NCBI GenBank assembly: GCA_040752215.1
Contig: JBFMEX010000046.1
Coordinates: 1-29,178, forward strand
DNA from: JBFMEX01 sp040752215
GTDB taxonomy: Bacteria; Pseudomonadota; Alphaproteobacteria; Rhizobiales; Hyphomicrobiaceae
Direction of reading: 5' to 3'
DNA length: 29,178 bases
Shown here: positions 6,887 through 15,107 of the stretch, one piece after another
Layout: each line of letters starts with the position of its first letter
Numbering within the stretch: the first letter of the stretch is position 1
Translations under genes and position numbers: made by a program
Notes under the pieces: generated by a model
Database searches by the model: none
What the model saw: the letters and a program-made list of their open reading frames with translations, nothing else
What the model was told of the DNA's origin: nothing

Positions 6887-8230
6887 TCAGAGGCGGCGGA
6901 TCTGCGGCTCGCCGGACTCGCACAGCAAGAGATCGGTCAGCGCCCACACCAGCGCGTCGACGCGGTCGGGACTGCGCCCGCCGACGAGCCCGTCGATGCC
7001 GAACGCGCACATCTGGTCCTCGAGCGCCTCGTGGCTTCCGACGTGCGCCACCCGGCCCTCGGCGTAAAGCGCTGCGACCGGCTCCGCGCGCACCCACTTG
7101 CCGCGCGTCGCGCGCACGGTGCGCACCGGCACCGCGGCGTCGATCTGCTTCAGCACCATGATCACGAGGTCGCCGCCCTGATTGGTCTCGGCGACGATGC
7201 GGTCGGCGCGATAATCACGATAGGCGGCGATCGCCGCCCGGGCCCATGCGGCCGGCTCGCGCCCCTGCAGGGTGCGGTCGGCGAGCACGTAGGCGCGATT
7301 GTCGTCGGCGAGACCCGCGACGACGATCCCGCAGGCATCCGATGCGCTGGTCGCCGTCACCGGCGGATCGACCGCGACGACGATGGTGCGGAGATCCGGC
7401 GCCCGTGTCACTCGCGCCGCCTCGATCCAGTCGCGCCGCCACAGGCTGCCCGCCCGCTCGTCGATCAGCTCGCCCATCAGCTCCTGCCGGCCGAGCGCCG
7501 AGCCCGCATAGCGCCGCGTCATCTCGGCGATGAAGCTCGGCGCCAGGTTGGCGGCGTTGTCGTGAGTCGCGGCGCGCGTCACCGCCGTCGCCTCGTCCTC
7601 GATCAACTTCTTCAGGAACGGCACCGGCCGCGGCGTCGTGGTCGCGACCACCTGCGGCCACGCCCCGAGCCTCAAGCCGAACTGCAGCATGTCCCACACC
7701 CGCTCCGGCTCGCGCCACTTGGCGACCTCGTCGCACCAGGCGGCGGAGAACTGCGGTCCGCGCAATCCTTCCGCATCCTCGGCCGAATACATCTCAGCGA
7801 TCGCGCCCGAGGGCCATACCAGTCGGCGCTTCGAGGGTTCGAAGCGCGGGCGCTCGTTCGGCGCATGGATAGCCACCAGGCCGGACACGCCCTCGATCAT
7901 GACCCGCCTGACCTCGCTCAGCGTCTCGCCGACGAGAGCGATGCGTGCCTCGCCGCCGCCCGCCGGATCGGTGGCGACGGCACGGATCCACTCCGCCCCG
8001 GCGCGTGTCTTACCGGCGCCGCGCCCGCCGAGGATCAGCCACGTGCGCCACGGTGCGCCGCTCGCGAGCGCCGGGGGTGGCAGCTGGTCGTCGCGCGCCC
8101 ACACCTGCCAATCGCTGGCCAAGAACGCGACCTCGGCGTCATCCAGCGCCGCCAGATCCCTCGCCAATGTTCCCGCGGCCTGCGAGGCGCTCAAGGCGCT
8201 CCGCAATCTCGCGGCGCATGCGCTCCGCAT
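6887..8230 (-). CDS. terL: Phage/GTA terminase large subunit (ATPase-nuclease)
   Basis: This motor packages DNA into proheads and cuts it at the end of packaging. The ATPase half has Walker A GGRGAGKT (68-75) and a Walker B end in AAWCDE (165-168), preceded by LRGPQF. The RNase H-like nuclease half has acidic residues in VVAVDPP (Asp288), VAETNQGGD (Glu348) and PDRVDALVWAL (Asp425). The whole pattern, including TTTPRPVPFLKKL and GRQELMGELIDER, strongly resembles RcGTA g2-type headful terminases. Length of 447 is normal. The ATG at 8230 overlaps the upstream gene by 92 bp. A TTG at 8167 is an alternative start that would remove 21 poorly conserved-looking residues. Confidence 0.95.
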   Translation of the reverse strand: MRSACAARLRSALSASQAAGTLARDLAALDDAEVAFLASDWQVWARDDQLPPPALASGAPWRTWLILGGRGAGKTRAGAEWIRAVATDPAGGGEARIALVGETLSEVRRVMIEGVSGLVAIHAPNERPRFEPSKRRLVWPSGAIAEMYSAEDAEGLRGPQFSAAWCDEVAKWREPERVWDMLQFGLRLGAWPQVVATTTPRPVPFLKKLIEDEATAVTRAATHDNAANLAPSFIAEMTRRYAGSALGRQELMGELIDERAGSLWRRDWIEAARVTRAPDLRTIVVAVDPPVTATSASDACGIVVAGLADDNRAYVLADRTLQGREPAAWARAAIAAYRDYRADRIVAETNQGGDLVIMVLKQIDAAVPVRTVRATRGKWVRAEPVAALYAEGRVAHVGSHEALEDQMCAFGIDGLVGGRSPDRVDALVWALTDLLLCESGEPQIRRL

Positions 8231-8732
8231 CCGCGGCGGAGAGGTCGCCGCGCCGGCTTGCTGCGGCCGGCTGTCGCGATCGGTCGAGGTCAGCGGCGAG
8301 CTCCGTCACCTTCTCGAAGCTCCGCACCATGGTGCCGAGCTCGCGTGTCTCCCGCTCGCTGTCCGCGGCGGTCAGTGTCTTGCCGGACTGCATCCGGGAC
8401 TCCAGTCGCTTGAGCTTGGTATCGATCGCCCGGTAGAGCCGATTGACGACGGCCGCCCGGACGTTGCCGCCCTCCGGCAGGTCGTCCGAGGTCCGGCCCA
8501 CGGTCCGCTTGGCGACACGTCCGTCCGAGGTCCTCCGCTTGCCGGCGCGCGCCGGGGCGGAAGCTCGTCTGTTGGCGGTGGCGGACCGACCTCGCGCCCA
8601 GCCTTCTGCCTTGGCCCGGCGCCGGAGCTGGCCGACCGATACGCCGATTTCGCCGGCGATCGCGGCGAGGGTCAGGTCACCGGCCGCATATAGCCGGCGT
8701 GCCTCGACCCAGGCGGCCTCATCGACTGCCAT
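8139..8732 (-). CDS. Small-terminase-like HTH protein (GTA g1 position)
   Basis: This 197-residue protein has an N-terminal helix-turn-helix (LTLAAIAGEIGVSVGQLRRRAKAEGW, about residues 20-45, pieces of one motif), then a basic Arg/Ala-rich linker (50-85). Helices that could oligomerise follow (VVNRLYRAIDTKLKRLESRM and SERETRELGTMVRSFEKV). First position before the large terminase, the HTH and the size fit a small terminase, which recognises or presents DNA to the large subunit. Its 3' end overlaps the large-subunit gene. The ribosome binding site is weak (GGGG about 10 nt upstream). A strong promoter lies about 85 bp upstream of the ATG. Confidence 0.8.
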   Translation of the reverse strand: MAVDEAAWVEARRLYAAGDLTLAAIAGEIGVSVGQLRRRAKAEGWARGRSATANRRASAPARAGKRRTSDGRVAKRTVGRTSDDLPEGGNVRAAVVNRLYRAIDTKLKRLESRMQSGKTLTAADSERETRELGTMVRSFEKVTELAADLDRSRQPAAASRRGDLSAADAERMRREIAERLERLAGRGNIGEGSGGAG

Positions 8733-8816
8733 TAAGAGCTGAACCCCAGCATTGTTTGTGGAGGCTAGCGCCTACGTTCCGCCAGGCGGCAGCGACGATT
8801 TCGGCGTTGTAGCGTT

Positions 8817-8845
8817 TTTATATCGAAGCAGCGGCGCGCTGTCAA
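8817..8845 (-). promoter_or_regulatory. Near-consensus sigma70 promoter for the head-gene cluster
   Basis: On the minus strand TTGACA (8845-8840, 6/6) is followed by a 17-nt spacer and TATAAA (8822-8817, 5/6). It sits in an AT-rich island: 25 of 60 bases are G/C in 8821-8880 and 24 of 60 in 8881-8940. It would give a leader of roughly 75-80 nt before the small-terminase ATG at 8732. Such a match is rare in DNA this GC-rich. Confidence 0.75.
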
Positions 8846-8968
8846 ATCTATATTTCCATCTCTGGAATTATTTCTACGATCAGCACGATAAATGCTCCAT
8901 ATATACTTTGAATTACGCAAACCCTTCAGCGTATCACTGTGCCGCGCGCCGGGGATATCCTCGCACCC

Positions 8969-9424
8969 TCATGCGTCCTCCAGGTCCCGGATGATGTAGC
9001 GGTGCAGGGCGCTCGCCGGCACGCCCGCCTCGCTCCGCGCCCATGAGCGCACCGAGATCCCCGCCTCGTGAACCGTCTCGCGCGAGCCGGAGACGAGCGG
9101 ATGCCACCACGCGAGATCGCGCCCCTCGGCGACACGTCGGTAGGCGCAGGTCGCGGGCAACCAGCCGAGCGCCTTCACCTTGTCGGGATCGATCGCCACG
9201 CAGTCGGCCATGCGTTGGTGGCGCCGCGGATAGTCCGAGCAGCGGCACGAGCCGACGTCGAGCAGCCGGCAGGCCAGCCGGGTCAGGTGGACTGCGCCGG
9301 TGTCCTCATCCTCGAGCTTCAGCAGGCAGCAGCGCGCGCAGCCGTCGCACAACGACTCCCATTCTTCCGGGCTCAGCGCCTCGAGTGGCGTGCTGCGCCA
9401 GAACGGCTCCGCCTCGTCCTCCAC
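8969..9424 (-). CDS. UPF0260 (YcgN/YkgJ-type) cysteine-rich protein
   Basis: The protein has 151 residues from a GTG start at 9424 with GAGGGG upstream. It matches the UPF0260 pattern: FWRSTPLEALSPEEWESLCDGCARCCL at the N-terminus (given here as adjoining pieces), then ACRLLDVGSCRC, YPRRHQRMADC, LGWLPATCAYR and SWHPLVSG-like WWHPLVSGSRETVHEAG. At least nine Cys residues (26, 29, 32, 33, 52, 60, 62, 75, 93) suggest Zn or Fe-S binding. The function of the family is not established. Earlier in-frame starts exist up to 9757, but they would overlap the divergent PBP gene. It is a host gene and marks the right boundary of the phage-like cluster. Confidence 0.88.
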   Translation of the reverse strand: MEDEAEPFWRSTPLEALSPEEWESLCDGCARCCLLKLEDEDTGAVHLTRLACRLLDVGSCRCSDYPRRHQRMADCVAIDPDKVKALGWLPATCAYRRVAEGRDLAWWHPLVSGSRETVHEAGISVRSWARSEAGVPASALHRYIIRDLEDA

Positions 9425-9581
9425 ACCGCCCCTCGCGTGATGACCCTTCGGAATGCTAGAAGCCTCATTGCGGTCGCGATGTGATTCCAATCCGGTCGCA
9501 ATCCGGCAGAGTCGTCGCAGCCGTGCCGCAGAGCTTAGCCGGACATGGATACGAAGCCAACGCGAGTCGAGACGTGAGACC

Positions 9582-11921
9582 GTGAGCGACTGGTTCTTCA
9601 AGCAAGGCGGGCGGGACAGGCTGGTCAACTGGCTCGGCATCGATTCGCGGATCGACTCATCGCTGGCCGAGGTATGGGCGCGGATCCGCGACCGCTGGAA
9701 CGCCGCGTCGAGCTTCTTCGCCCGCTTCCGCCTCACCGGCTGGCGGCGCTTGCTCAACGAGGCCGCCTCCGAGACCGTCTCGCTCGCCGCCGGCGGCCTG
9801 ATCGTCGTCTATGCCGCTGCGCTCCCGGCCTTCGTCGATTTCGACGAGAGCCGCTTCCTGACCGGCCAATTCTCGGTCACCATGCTCGATAAGGCCGGCA
9901 ACGAGATCGGCAAGCGCGGCATCCTGCACGACGACGCGGTGCCGCTCGAGGAGATTCCCGATCACGTCATCAAGGCGACACTCGCCACCGAGGATCGCCG
10001 CTTCTTCGAGCACTTCGGCATCGACATCCTCGGCACCACTCGCGCGCTCGTGGAGAACCTGCGTGCCAACGACGTGGTGCAGGGCGGCTCGACGCTGACG
10101 CAGCAGCTGGCCAAGAATCTTTTCCTGTCTTCCGAGCGCTCGCTTCAACGCAAGGTGAAGGAGCTGTTCCTCGCATTCCTGCTCGAGTCCCGATACACCA
10201 AGCGCGAGATCCTGAAGCTCTATCTCGACCGTGCCTACATGGGCGGCGGCGCCTTCGGCGTGGAGGCGGCAGCGCAATTCTACTTCGGCAAGTCGATCCG
10301 CGACGTCAATCTGGCCGAGGCGGCACTGCTCGCCGGCCTCTACAAGGCTCCGACCAAGTACGCCCCGCACATCAATCTGCCGGCCTCCCGCGCGCGCACC
10401 AACGAGGTGCTCTCCAACCTCGTCGAAGCCGGCTTCTATAGCGCCGGCCAGGTGCACGCCGCGCGCATGAACCCTGCGCGAATTGTCGAGACCCGCGCGC
10501 CCTACAGCCCGGACTGGTTCCTCGACTGGGCGTTCGAGGAGGTGCAGCGCGTGGCCCAGGGCAAGGGACAGTTCGTGCTGACCGCCCGTACGACTATCGA
10601 CACCGGCTTGCAGAAGGCGGCCGAGGAGGCACTGGTCTCCACCATCCGCGACGCCGGCCGTCGCGTCGGCGCCAGAACCGGCGCCCTCGTCAGCATGGAC
10701 CCCGACGGCGCCGTGCGTGCCATCGTTGGCGGTACGGACTACGGCGAGAGCCAGTTCAACCGCGCCACCGCCGCCAAGCGCCAACCCGGCTCCTCGTTCA
10801 AACTCTACGTCTACGCTGCGGCGCTCGAGAACGGCTACAATCCCCGCTCGCGGGTCAGGGATTCCTCGCGCAGCTGCGGCAACTGGCATCCCTCCAACTA
10901 CTCCGGCGGCGGCGGCAGCGGCCGCGTGCTCTCGCTTGGCGAGGCATTCGCCAAGTCGCTCAATACCACAGCTGCCGAGCTTTCCTTCGCTGTCGGGCGC
11001 GAGAAGGTGATCGAGCTGGCCCAGCGTATCGGCGTGCCCGGCGTCAAGAAGACCTGCTCGATGGCGCTCGGCGACGGCGGCGTTACCCCGCTCGAGCACA
11101 CCGGGGCCTACGCGACGTTCGCCAACGGTGGCAAGCTCGCCAAGCCCTACGCCATCCTCGAGCTGGTTTCCTCGCAGGGCGAGCTCGTCTACAGCCGCGA
11201 GCGCGACGAGCCGCCGGCGCCGCAAGTGGTGGAGCGCCGCGTCGCCGAGCAAATGAACCAGATGATGCAGATGGTCGTCGAGGAAGGTACCGGCAGGCGC
11301 GCGGCGCTCGAGTTCACCCACGCGGCCGGCAAGACCGGCACCAGCTCCAGCTATCGTGACGCGTGGTTCATGGGCTTCACCGGCCAGCTGGTCACCGGCG
11401 TGTGGATCGGCAACGACGAATTCCGCCCGATGAACAACATCACCGGCGGCAGCCTACCGGCGCAGATCTGGAACTCGTTCATGTCGGTAGCGCATACCAA
11501 CATGAACATCCCGCCCATCCCGGGCCTTTCGGCGCATCCGACGCAGGTCGCCGAACTGCAGCGCCTCGCCGAGCTCAAACGGGCCGATCCGACACTTGCC
11601 CAGGCACAGACGGCGGCAGCGGAGGCGTCCAAGAAATCACCGAGCCTGGTCGCCGACCCGACACGCGAGGCGCTGAAGCGGATCGGCTCGTCGCTGCGCA
11701 AGGCGGCCGGCCTCGCCGTCGAGCCGGGCGAGAGCGGCGAGCCGGCGCGCCAGGCGCCACAGCGTCCCGCAGAGCCGCCGACACCGAAGGGGGCCGCAGA
11801 CCGAAAGGCCGAAGGCCCCTCGCCCGCCGGGCTGTCGCCGGCGGCCGCGCCGGGCGCACCGGCCACAGCCGACCGGCTGGCCACGCGCGCCCCTTCGATC
11901 CGCCCGAGAGACGCCAACTAG
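9582..11921 (+). CDS. Bifunctional class A penicillin-binding protein (GT51 + transpeptidase)
   Basis: This inner-membrane enzyme polymerises and cross-links peptidoglycan. From the GTG at 9582 it has 779 residues. A cytosolic N-terminus is followed by one membrane segment (about 64-84, LAAGGLIVVYAAALPAF). The GT51 domain carries ATEDRRFFEHFGID (catalytic Glu137) and GGSTLTQQLAKN. The transpeptidase has SSFK (Ser404), SLN (459-461) and KTG (584-586) motifs, so it looks active. A Pro/Ala-rich disordered tail of about 100 residues ends the protein. The ATG at 9453 is an alternative start but adds an unlikely basic extension and overlaps the divergent upstream gene's leader. It stands 10 bp before the next gene, but a functional link to it is not evident. 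Confidence 0.93.
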   Translation: MSDWFFKQGGRDRLVNWLGIDSRIDSSLAEVWARIRDRWNAASSFFARFRLTGWRRLLNEAASETVSLAAGGLIVVYAAALPAFVDFDESRFLTGQFSVTMLDKAGNEIGKRGILHDDAVPLEEIPDHVIKATLATEDRRFFEHFGIDILGTTRALVENLRANDVVQGGSTLTQQLAKNLFLSSERSLQRKVKELFLAFLLESRYTKREILKLYLDRAYMGGGAFGVEAAAQFYFGKSIRDVNLAEAALLAGLYKAPTKYAPHINLPASRARTNEVLSNLVEAGFYSAGQVHAARMNPARIVETRAPYSPDWFLDWAFEEVQRVAQGKGQFVLTARTTIDTGLQKAAEEALVSTIRDAGRRVGARTGALVSMDPDGAVRAIVGGTDYGESQFNRATAAKRQPGSSFKLYVYAAALENGYNPRSRVRDSSRSCGNWHPSNYSGGGGSGRVLSLGEAFAKSLNTTAAELSFAVGREKVIELAQRIGVPGVKKTCSMALGDGGVTPLEHTGAYATFANGGKLAKPYAILELVSSQGELVYSRERDEPPAPQVVERRVAEQMNQMMQMVVEEGTGRRAALEFTHAAGKTGTSSSYRDAWFMGFTGQLVTGVWIGNDEFRPMNNITGGSLPAQIWNSFMSVAHTNMNIPPIPGLSAHPTQVAELQRLAELKRADPTLAQAQTAAAEASKKSPSLVADPTREALKRIGSSLRKAAGLAVEPGESGEPARQAPQRPAEPPTPKGAADRKAEGPSPAGLSPAAAPGAPATADRLATRAPSIRPRDAN

Positions 11922-11931
11922 CGGCACGCCG

Positions 11932-12561
11932 ATGCATTTCTACTGGTACAAGTTCAAGCTGTTGCTGGCAATGCTGACGGCCCGCCTGGCGGACGTATCG
12001 GTGTTCCTCGGGATCGTGCTGCTCGGCGGGCTCGGCACCAGCTGGTACATGGTCGAGGCCGGCTCGGCAATCACCACCTACAGCGCTGGTCCATGGGTGA
12101 CCTGGAGGAATGCCGCCCGTGCCGATGCCGACCCCTACACCCGCGCCCACTTCGCCCGGCTCGGCGCCATGCCGCTCAGCACCGATATCGCCCGCACCTA
12201 CGTCGCCCGCACCGACAGCGCGGGCAATCGCCTGCACTCCTCGTGCGAGTACGTGATCGAGGGCGACGAGCTCGGCGCCCATTGGTGGAGTCTGACGGCG
12301 TTCGACGACCGCGGCGCCCTCATTCCCAACATCGCCGGCCGCCACGCCTTCACTAGTCAGACCATGACGATCGCGCCGGATGGCCACTTCATGCTGACGA
12401 TGGCGCGCGACGCGCGACCGGGGAACTGGCTGCCGACGGGCGGCGCGGGCCGGATCGCGCTGGTGCTGGAGATCGTCGAGGGGCGCGTCTCGACCCTCGC
12501 CGCCAGTCCCGAGACCGAAGCCGCCATGCTGCCGGAAATCCGTCAGGTACAATGCCGATGA
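11932..12561 (+). CDS. DUF1214 membrane-anchored protein
   Basis: This 209-residue protein has one N-terminal membrane segment (about 20-42, VSVFLGIVLLGGLGTSWYMV). A soluble part follows with the DUF1214 pattern: CEYVIEGDELGAHWWSLTAFDD, NIAGRHAF and SQTMTIAPDGHFMLTM (adjoining blocks). It most likely faces the periplasm. The gene overlaps the following DUF1254 gene by 10 bp, and DUF1214/DUF1254 pairs are common, so the two probably work together. The biochemical role is unknown. It starts 10 bp after the PBP stop codon and may be co-transcribed with it. The ribosome binding site is weak. Confidence 0.85.
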   Translation: MHFYWYKFKLLLAMLTARLADVSVFLGIVLLGGLGTSWYMVEAGSAITTYSAGPWVTWRNAARADADPYTRAHFARLGAMPLSTDIARTYVARTDSAGNRLHSSCEYVIEGDELGAHWWSLTAFDDRGALIPNIAGRHAFTSQTMTIAPDGHFMLTMARDARPGNWLPTGGAGRIALVLEIVEGRVSTLAASPETEAAMLPEIRQVQCR

Positions 12562-13127
12562 AGCTCCGCCTCCAGCGACCGCGCATGCGTTGGCGGCTGG
12601 TGCTCGCCGCCCTGGTCTCGATCGGCATCCTGCACATCGTGTCGATCCTGGTCGCGCCCAGTCTCGCGGTTGCGCCGGCCTTCGTTCGCCTCGAGCCGCT
12701 GCTGCCCCTCAACAAGATGGTTGTCCTGCCGCCGGTCACGCCCGGGACGCAGCCACTGCCCTTCCTCTCGCCGAACGTCCGCTACGCGATGTGCCGCTTC
12801 GCCACCGACAAGGGGGCGATCGAGGTGCAGGCACGGCTGCCGGGCGCCGGCTGGACATTGTCCGTGCACCTGGAGGGCGGCGAGAACATCTACACGGCAA
12901 CCGCAGAGCCGGGCCGTTTCGCCGAGGTCAGGATCCTGCTGATGCCGGGCGACGACCGGTTCCTCGGATTGACGCCCGAGGCACGCGGCATTGCGCGCGA
13001 AGGGCCTGGCATGCTGGAGATCCCTGCGCGCTCCGGCATCGCGGTCGTACGCGCTCCCGACGCCGGCATCGCATTCCCCCGCCAGATCGAAGCCGATCTC
13101 GCCCGCGCCAGCTGCGCTCCGCAGTAG
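12552..13127 (+). CDS. DUF1254 membrane-anchored protein
   Basis: This 191-residue protein has a basic N-terminus and a membrane segment (about 14-35, LVLAALVSIGILHIVSILVAP). A short DUF1254-like domain follows: PLNKMVVLPPVTPG, FLSPNVRYAMCRFATDKGAI, LEGGENIYTATAEPGRFAEV and a C-terminal GIAVVRAPDAG strand. It pairs with the DUF1214 gene it overlaps. Two in-frame ATGs (12552, 12558) are possible starts. The function is not known. The stop at 13127 is followed by about 130 bp of non-coding DNA. Confidence 0.83.
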   Translation: MPMKLRLQRPRMRWRLVLAALVSIGILHIVSILVAPSLAVAPAFVRLEPLLPLNKMVVLPPVTPGTQPLPFLSPNVRYAMCRFATDKGAIEVQARLPGAGWTLSVHLEGGENIYTATAEPGRFAEVRILLMPGDDRFLGLTPEARGIAREGPGMLEIPARSGIAVVRAPDAGIAFPRQIEADLARASCAPQ

Positions 13128-13257
13128 CTCGCTCGACACGCGCAGATCGGCAGTCCGATCCACTGCTCTGGCGCTGCTCGGGGCCAGCGGTGCCGCCTGA
13201 TTGCGGATATCGGAAGCTCTACGCGAGGCCGCCGTGGCCGGTCGGACCGCGCGTCGC

Positions 13258-13446
13258 TCAATCCTCGAGTTCGATCGTGTCGCGGCGGCGCCGATGCGCC
13301 TTCGGCGTCGCGGCCTGTGACGACGCGCCGGCGCGCTCGTAGCGCACTCCGGGAAAGATCACGATGTCGGCGCTGCGGCCGTAATCGCGCTTCTGCGCCT
13401 GCGCACTGCAAGCCAACCGCGCTTGAAATTCGAGTATGTGTGCCAT
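13258..13446 (-). CDS. Small conserved-looking hypothetical protein (62 aa)
   Basis: The protein has 62 residues: an N-terminal MAHILEFQARLACSAQAQKR helix, an ADIVIFPGVRYERAGA strand-turn-strand, and a basic tail (PKAHRRRRD). The ATG at 13446 is preceded by AAGGGG about 4 nt away. The order and composition look protein-like rather than random for this GC content, and the IVIFPGVRYER block resembles short uncharacterised Rhizobiales proteins, but I cannot name a family. It stands alone and is convergent with the DUF1254 gene. It has no signal peptide and is probably cytosolic. Confidence 0.6.
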   Translation of the reverse strand: MAHILEFQARLACSAQAQKRDYGRSADIVIFPGVRYERAGASSQAATPKAHRRRRDTIELED

Positions 13447-13746
13447 GACCCCTTCCCCGCCTTCGCAGGCCCGTTGCTACGCCTCCCTCACTTGCTGCCG
13501 GCTCTTCGTCCGACTCTTCGACTGATGGCCAGTCTGTACTGATTTGGCAGCTGCAACGGTAAACGAATTCCTAATGGGCGATGGTTCGTGTCCCGAGTGT
13601 GGCCGTAACCGCACGGCCTCCCGCGTCTGGCCCGCGCTGCGCCGCGTGTCGACTCGTATCGTTGCGCAGGAGTGTCGCCCCATGCAGCCTCGCGATGATC
13701 GCATCGTGAGCGCGGGAGCAAGCGTCGATCGGTCGGCTCCCCGGCG
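13447..13746. other. 300-bp stretch with no supported gene
   Basis: No ORF here has a convincing start and protein-like composition on either strand. A short GC-poorer patch around 13525-13580 could hold promoter elements for the minus gene at 13446, but I see no clear -35/-10 pair. A TTCG-containing piece near 13585 looked like a tRNA T-arm, but no cloverleaf forms around it. Confidence 0.5.
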
Positions 13747-14100
13747 TCACGACTCGCGTGGCGCGAGCCAGTCGTCGAGCAGGTGGCGCCCGTCGCGGGC
13801 CTCGACCTCGATCACCCAGAGGTCGGAATCGAAGTCGATCTCGCGGCGGAGTCGTGCATCGACCTCCGCCTCCGGCACGCCTTCAGCGCCGAGGCATTCC
13901 GTCCAGCGGCGCTCGCCGTCGGGATTGGACAATCCGGCTGCGGCCGGCCCGAACAGCCGGGCGGTGCCGTCGAGTCGATTGATCTTCAGGTAGATCGCGC
14001 CGGCGTCGTCGTCGCCGTGCCGGACGACCACGGCCGCAATGCCCTGGCCGGCACATTGCCTGAGGTATGCCTTCACCCAGATCTCGGACTTGAGCCGCAT
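13747..14100 (-). CDS. DUF1491 family protein
   Basis: The protein has 117 residues from the ATG at 14100, with GAAGG about 4 nt upstream. The pattern is that of DUF1491: MRLKSEIWVKAYLRQCAGQG, AVVVRHGDDDAGAIYLKINR, LFGPAAAG, RRWTECL, and a C-terminal DLWVIEVEARDGRHLLDDWL. Such proteins are typical of Rhizobiales and of unknown function. It lies 83 bp downstream of the peptidoglycan-binding protein gene on the same strand and may share its promoter. A longer in-frame start at 14172 is possible but lacks support. Confidence 0.85.
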   Translation of the reverse strand: MRLKSEIWVKAYLRQCAGQGIAAVVVRHGDDDAGAIYLKINRLDGTARLFGPAAAGLSNPDGERRWTECLGAEGVPEAEVDARLRREIDFDSDLWVIEVEARDGRHLLDDWLAPRES

Positions 14101-14183
14101 GTCGCCTTCGCTCGCTGTCACCCCGCGCACGGGCGGAGCGTCCGTCGCCTCGTGTACCAGCTCCGAGGGCATCGGGTGCGCAA

Positions 14184-14900
14184 TCAGTTGCGGCTGGCCG
14201 CGAGCCGCCCCTGGCTCGCCAGCGCCGCCAGGCGGGCGACGAGGGCGCCGGACACCCGGCCGGTCTCGCCGAGATGTTGCGTGGCCTCGAACGCGCGGAT
14301 GGCGCGCACGGTATCGGAGCCGAGCGTCCCGTCGACCCTGCTGATCTTGTGCCCGAGCCTGATCAGCGACTGCTGCACGGTGCGCACCACCTGCTCGGCG
14401 CGCGGACCGATGGCGGGGCTCCAGGCCGCGACCGGCTGTGTGGGCCGCTGCGGATCGGTGAGCATGATGGCCTTCAGCAGATCCTCCGATGCAGTCGCGG
14501 ACAAGGCCCGGCCATGGTCGTACTCGAAGGCCATGATCGCGCCCCGGGTCATTAGGCCGGCGATCCCGTCGACCGCGCCCTGGTAATAGCCCCGCAGCGC
14601 CAGCTCGCGCTGCGCTGCGCGCGTGGTCTCGGCGTCGTCGATCTCCTCGCGCGACGGCGTCGCGGTGCGATCGAGCGCTCCCTCGCGGCGCGCGGCTGCG
14701 TTCGGTGTCGCGGCTGTTGCCGCTGCTGGCGACTGCAGTGTCGTCGATTCGATGCCGGGAAGGCGGTCGAGGCCGCGCGCCGGACGCGCCGTCGCCCCGC
14801 CGCGTCCGCCAGCCGGCTGCATAAGCGCCAAATTGACGGCGGCGGCACCGCTCAGCGCCACGAAGGCAGCCAGTCCAAGCTTCACCCGACGCGGGGTCAT
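14184..14900 (-). CDS. Membrane-anchored protein with two peptidoglycan-binding domains
   Basis: The protein has 238 residues. After MTPRRVK comes a membrane anchor or uncleaved signal (about 8-27), then a Thr/Ala/Pro-rich periplasmic linker (30-85). Two PG_binding_1-like three-helix repeats follow: about 94-146 (AQRELALRGYYQGAVDGIAG) and about 172-224 (VQQSLIRLGHKISRVDGTLG). It should sit in the inner membrane and bind the cell wall from the periplasm. I chose ATG 14900 because GAGAGGG lies 4 nt upstream; a GTG at 14930 is less likely. The upstream intergenic region carries a CtrA-type site shared with the divergent gene at 15108, which would suit cell-cycle control of an envelope protein. 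Confidence 0.88.
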   Translation of the reverse strand: MTPRRVKLGLAAFVALSGAAAVNLALMQPAGGRGGATARPARGLDRLPGIESTTLQSPAAATAATPNAAARREGALDRTATPSREEIDDAETTRAAQRELALRGYYQGAVDGIAGLMTRGAIMAFEYDHGRALSATASEDLLKAIMLTDPQRPTQPVAAWSPAIGPRAEQVVRTVQQSLIRLGHKISRVDGTLGSDTVRAIRAFEATQHLGETGRVSGALVARLAALASQGRLAASRN

Positions 14901-14955
14901 TGAGCCCTCTCGATCGACAATGGCACTCACGCGCGCGATTATCGAAGCAGGATCG

Positions 14956-14970
14956 TTAAGACGCTGTTAA
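14956..14970. promoter_or_regulatory. Candidate CtrA binding site (TTAA-N7-TTAA)
   Basis: TTAA, seven bases (GACGCTG), TTAA is an exact match to the alphaproteobacterial CtrA consensus. It sits 56 bp upstream of the ATG at 14900 (minus) and 138 bp before the ATG at 15108 (plus). TTAA is rare in this GC-rich DNA, which makes the paired spacing less likely by chance. Binding is inferred. Confidence 0.5.
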
Positions 14971-15107
14971 CCCGTTACCCAACGGTAGCCGCGCCGGCTC
15001 GCATTCGAGGCAAATCCCGGTGCCCGGCTACGCGATTTCTTGGCGTCTCGCTGGTAAGCATGATCGGGAGAGCTGCACCAAGCCGTGCAGGAAAGAGACG
15101 AAACGCC

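Noticed and set aside
8752..8994. 80-codon plus-strand ORF in the AT-rich island
   Set aside because: It spans the head-cluster promoter and the end of the UPF0260 gene, has no convincing ribosome binding site and changes composition abruptly; most likely non-coding.
9657..11321. 554-codon minus-strand ORF opposite the PBP gene
   Set aside because: Antisense shadow of a clear class A PBP carrying all catalytic motifs.
13480..13720. Possible tRNA or small Cys-containing protein near 13545-13700
   Set aside because: A TTCG piece resembles a T-arm but no acceptor/anticodon stems form; the ORFs run antisense into DUF1491 without conserved pattern.
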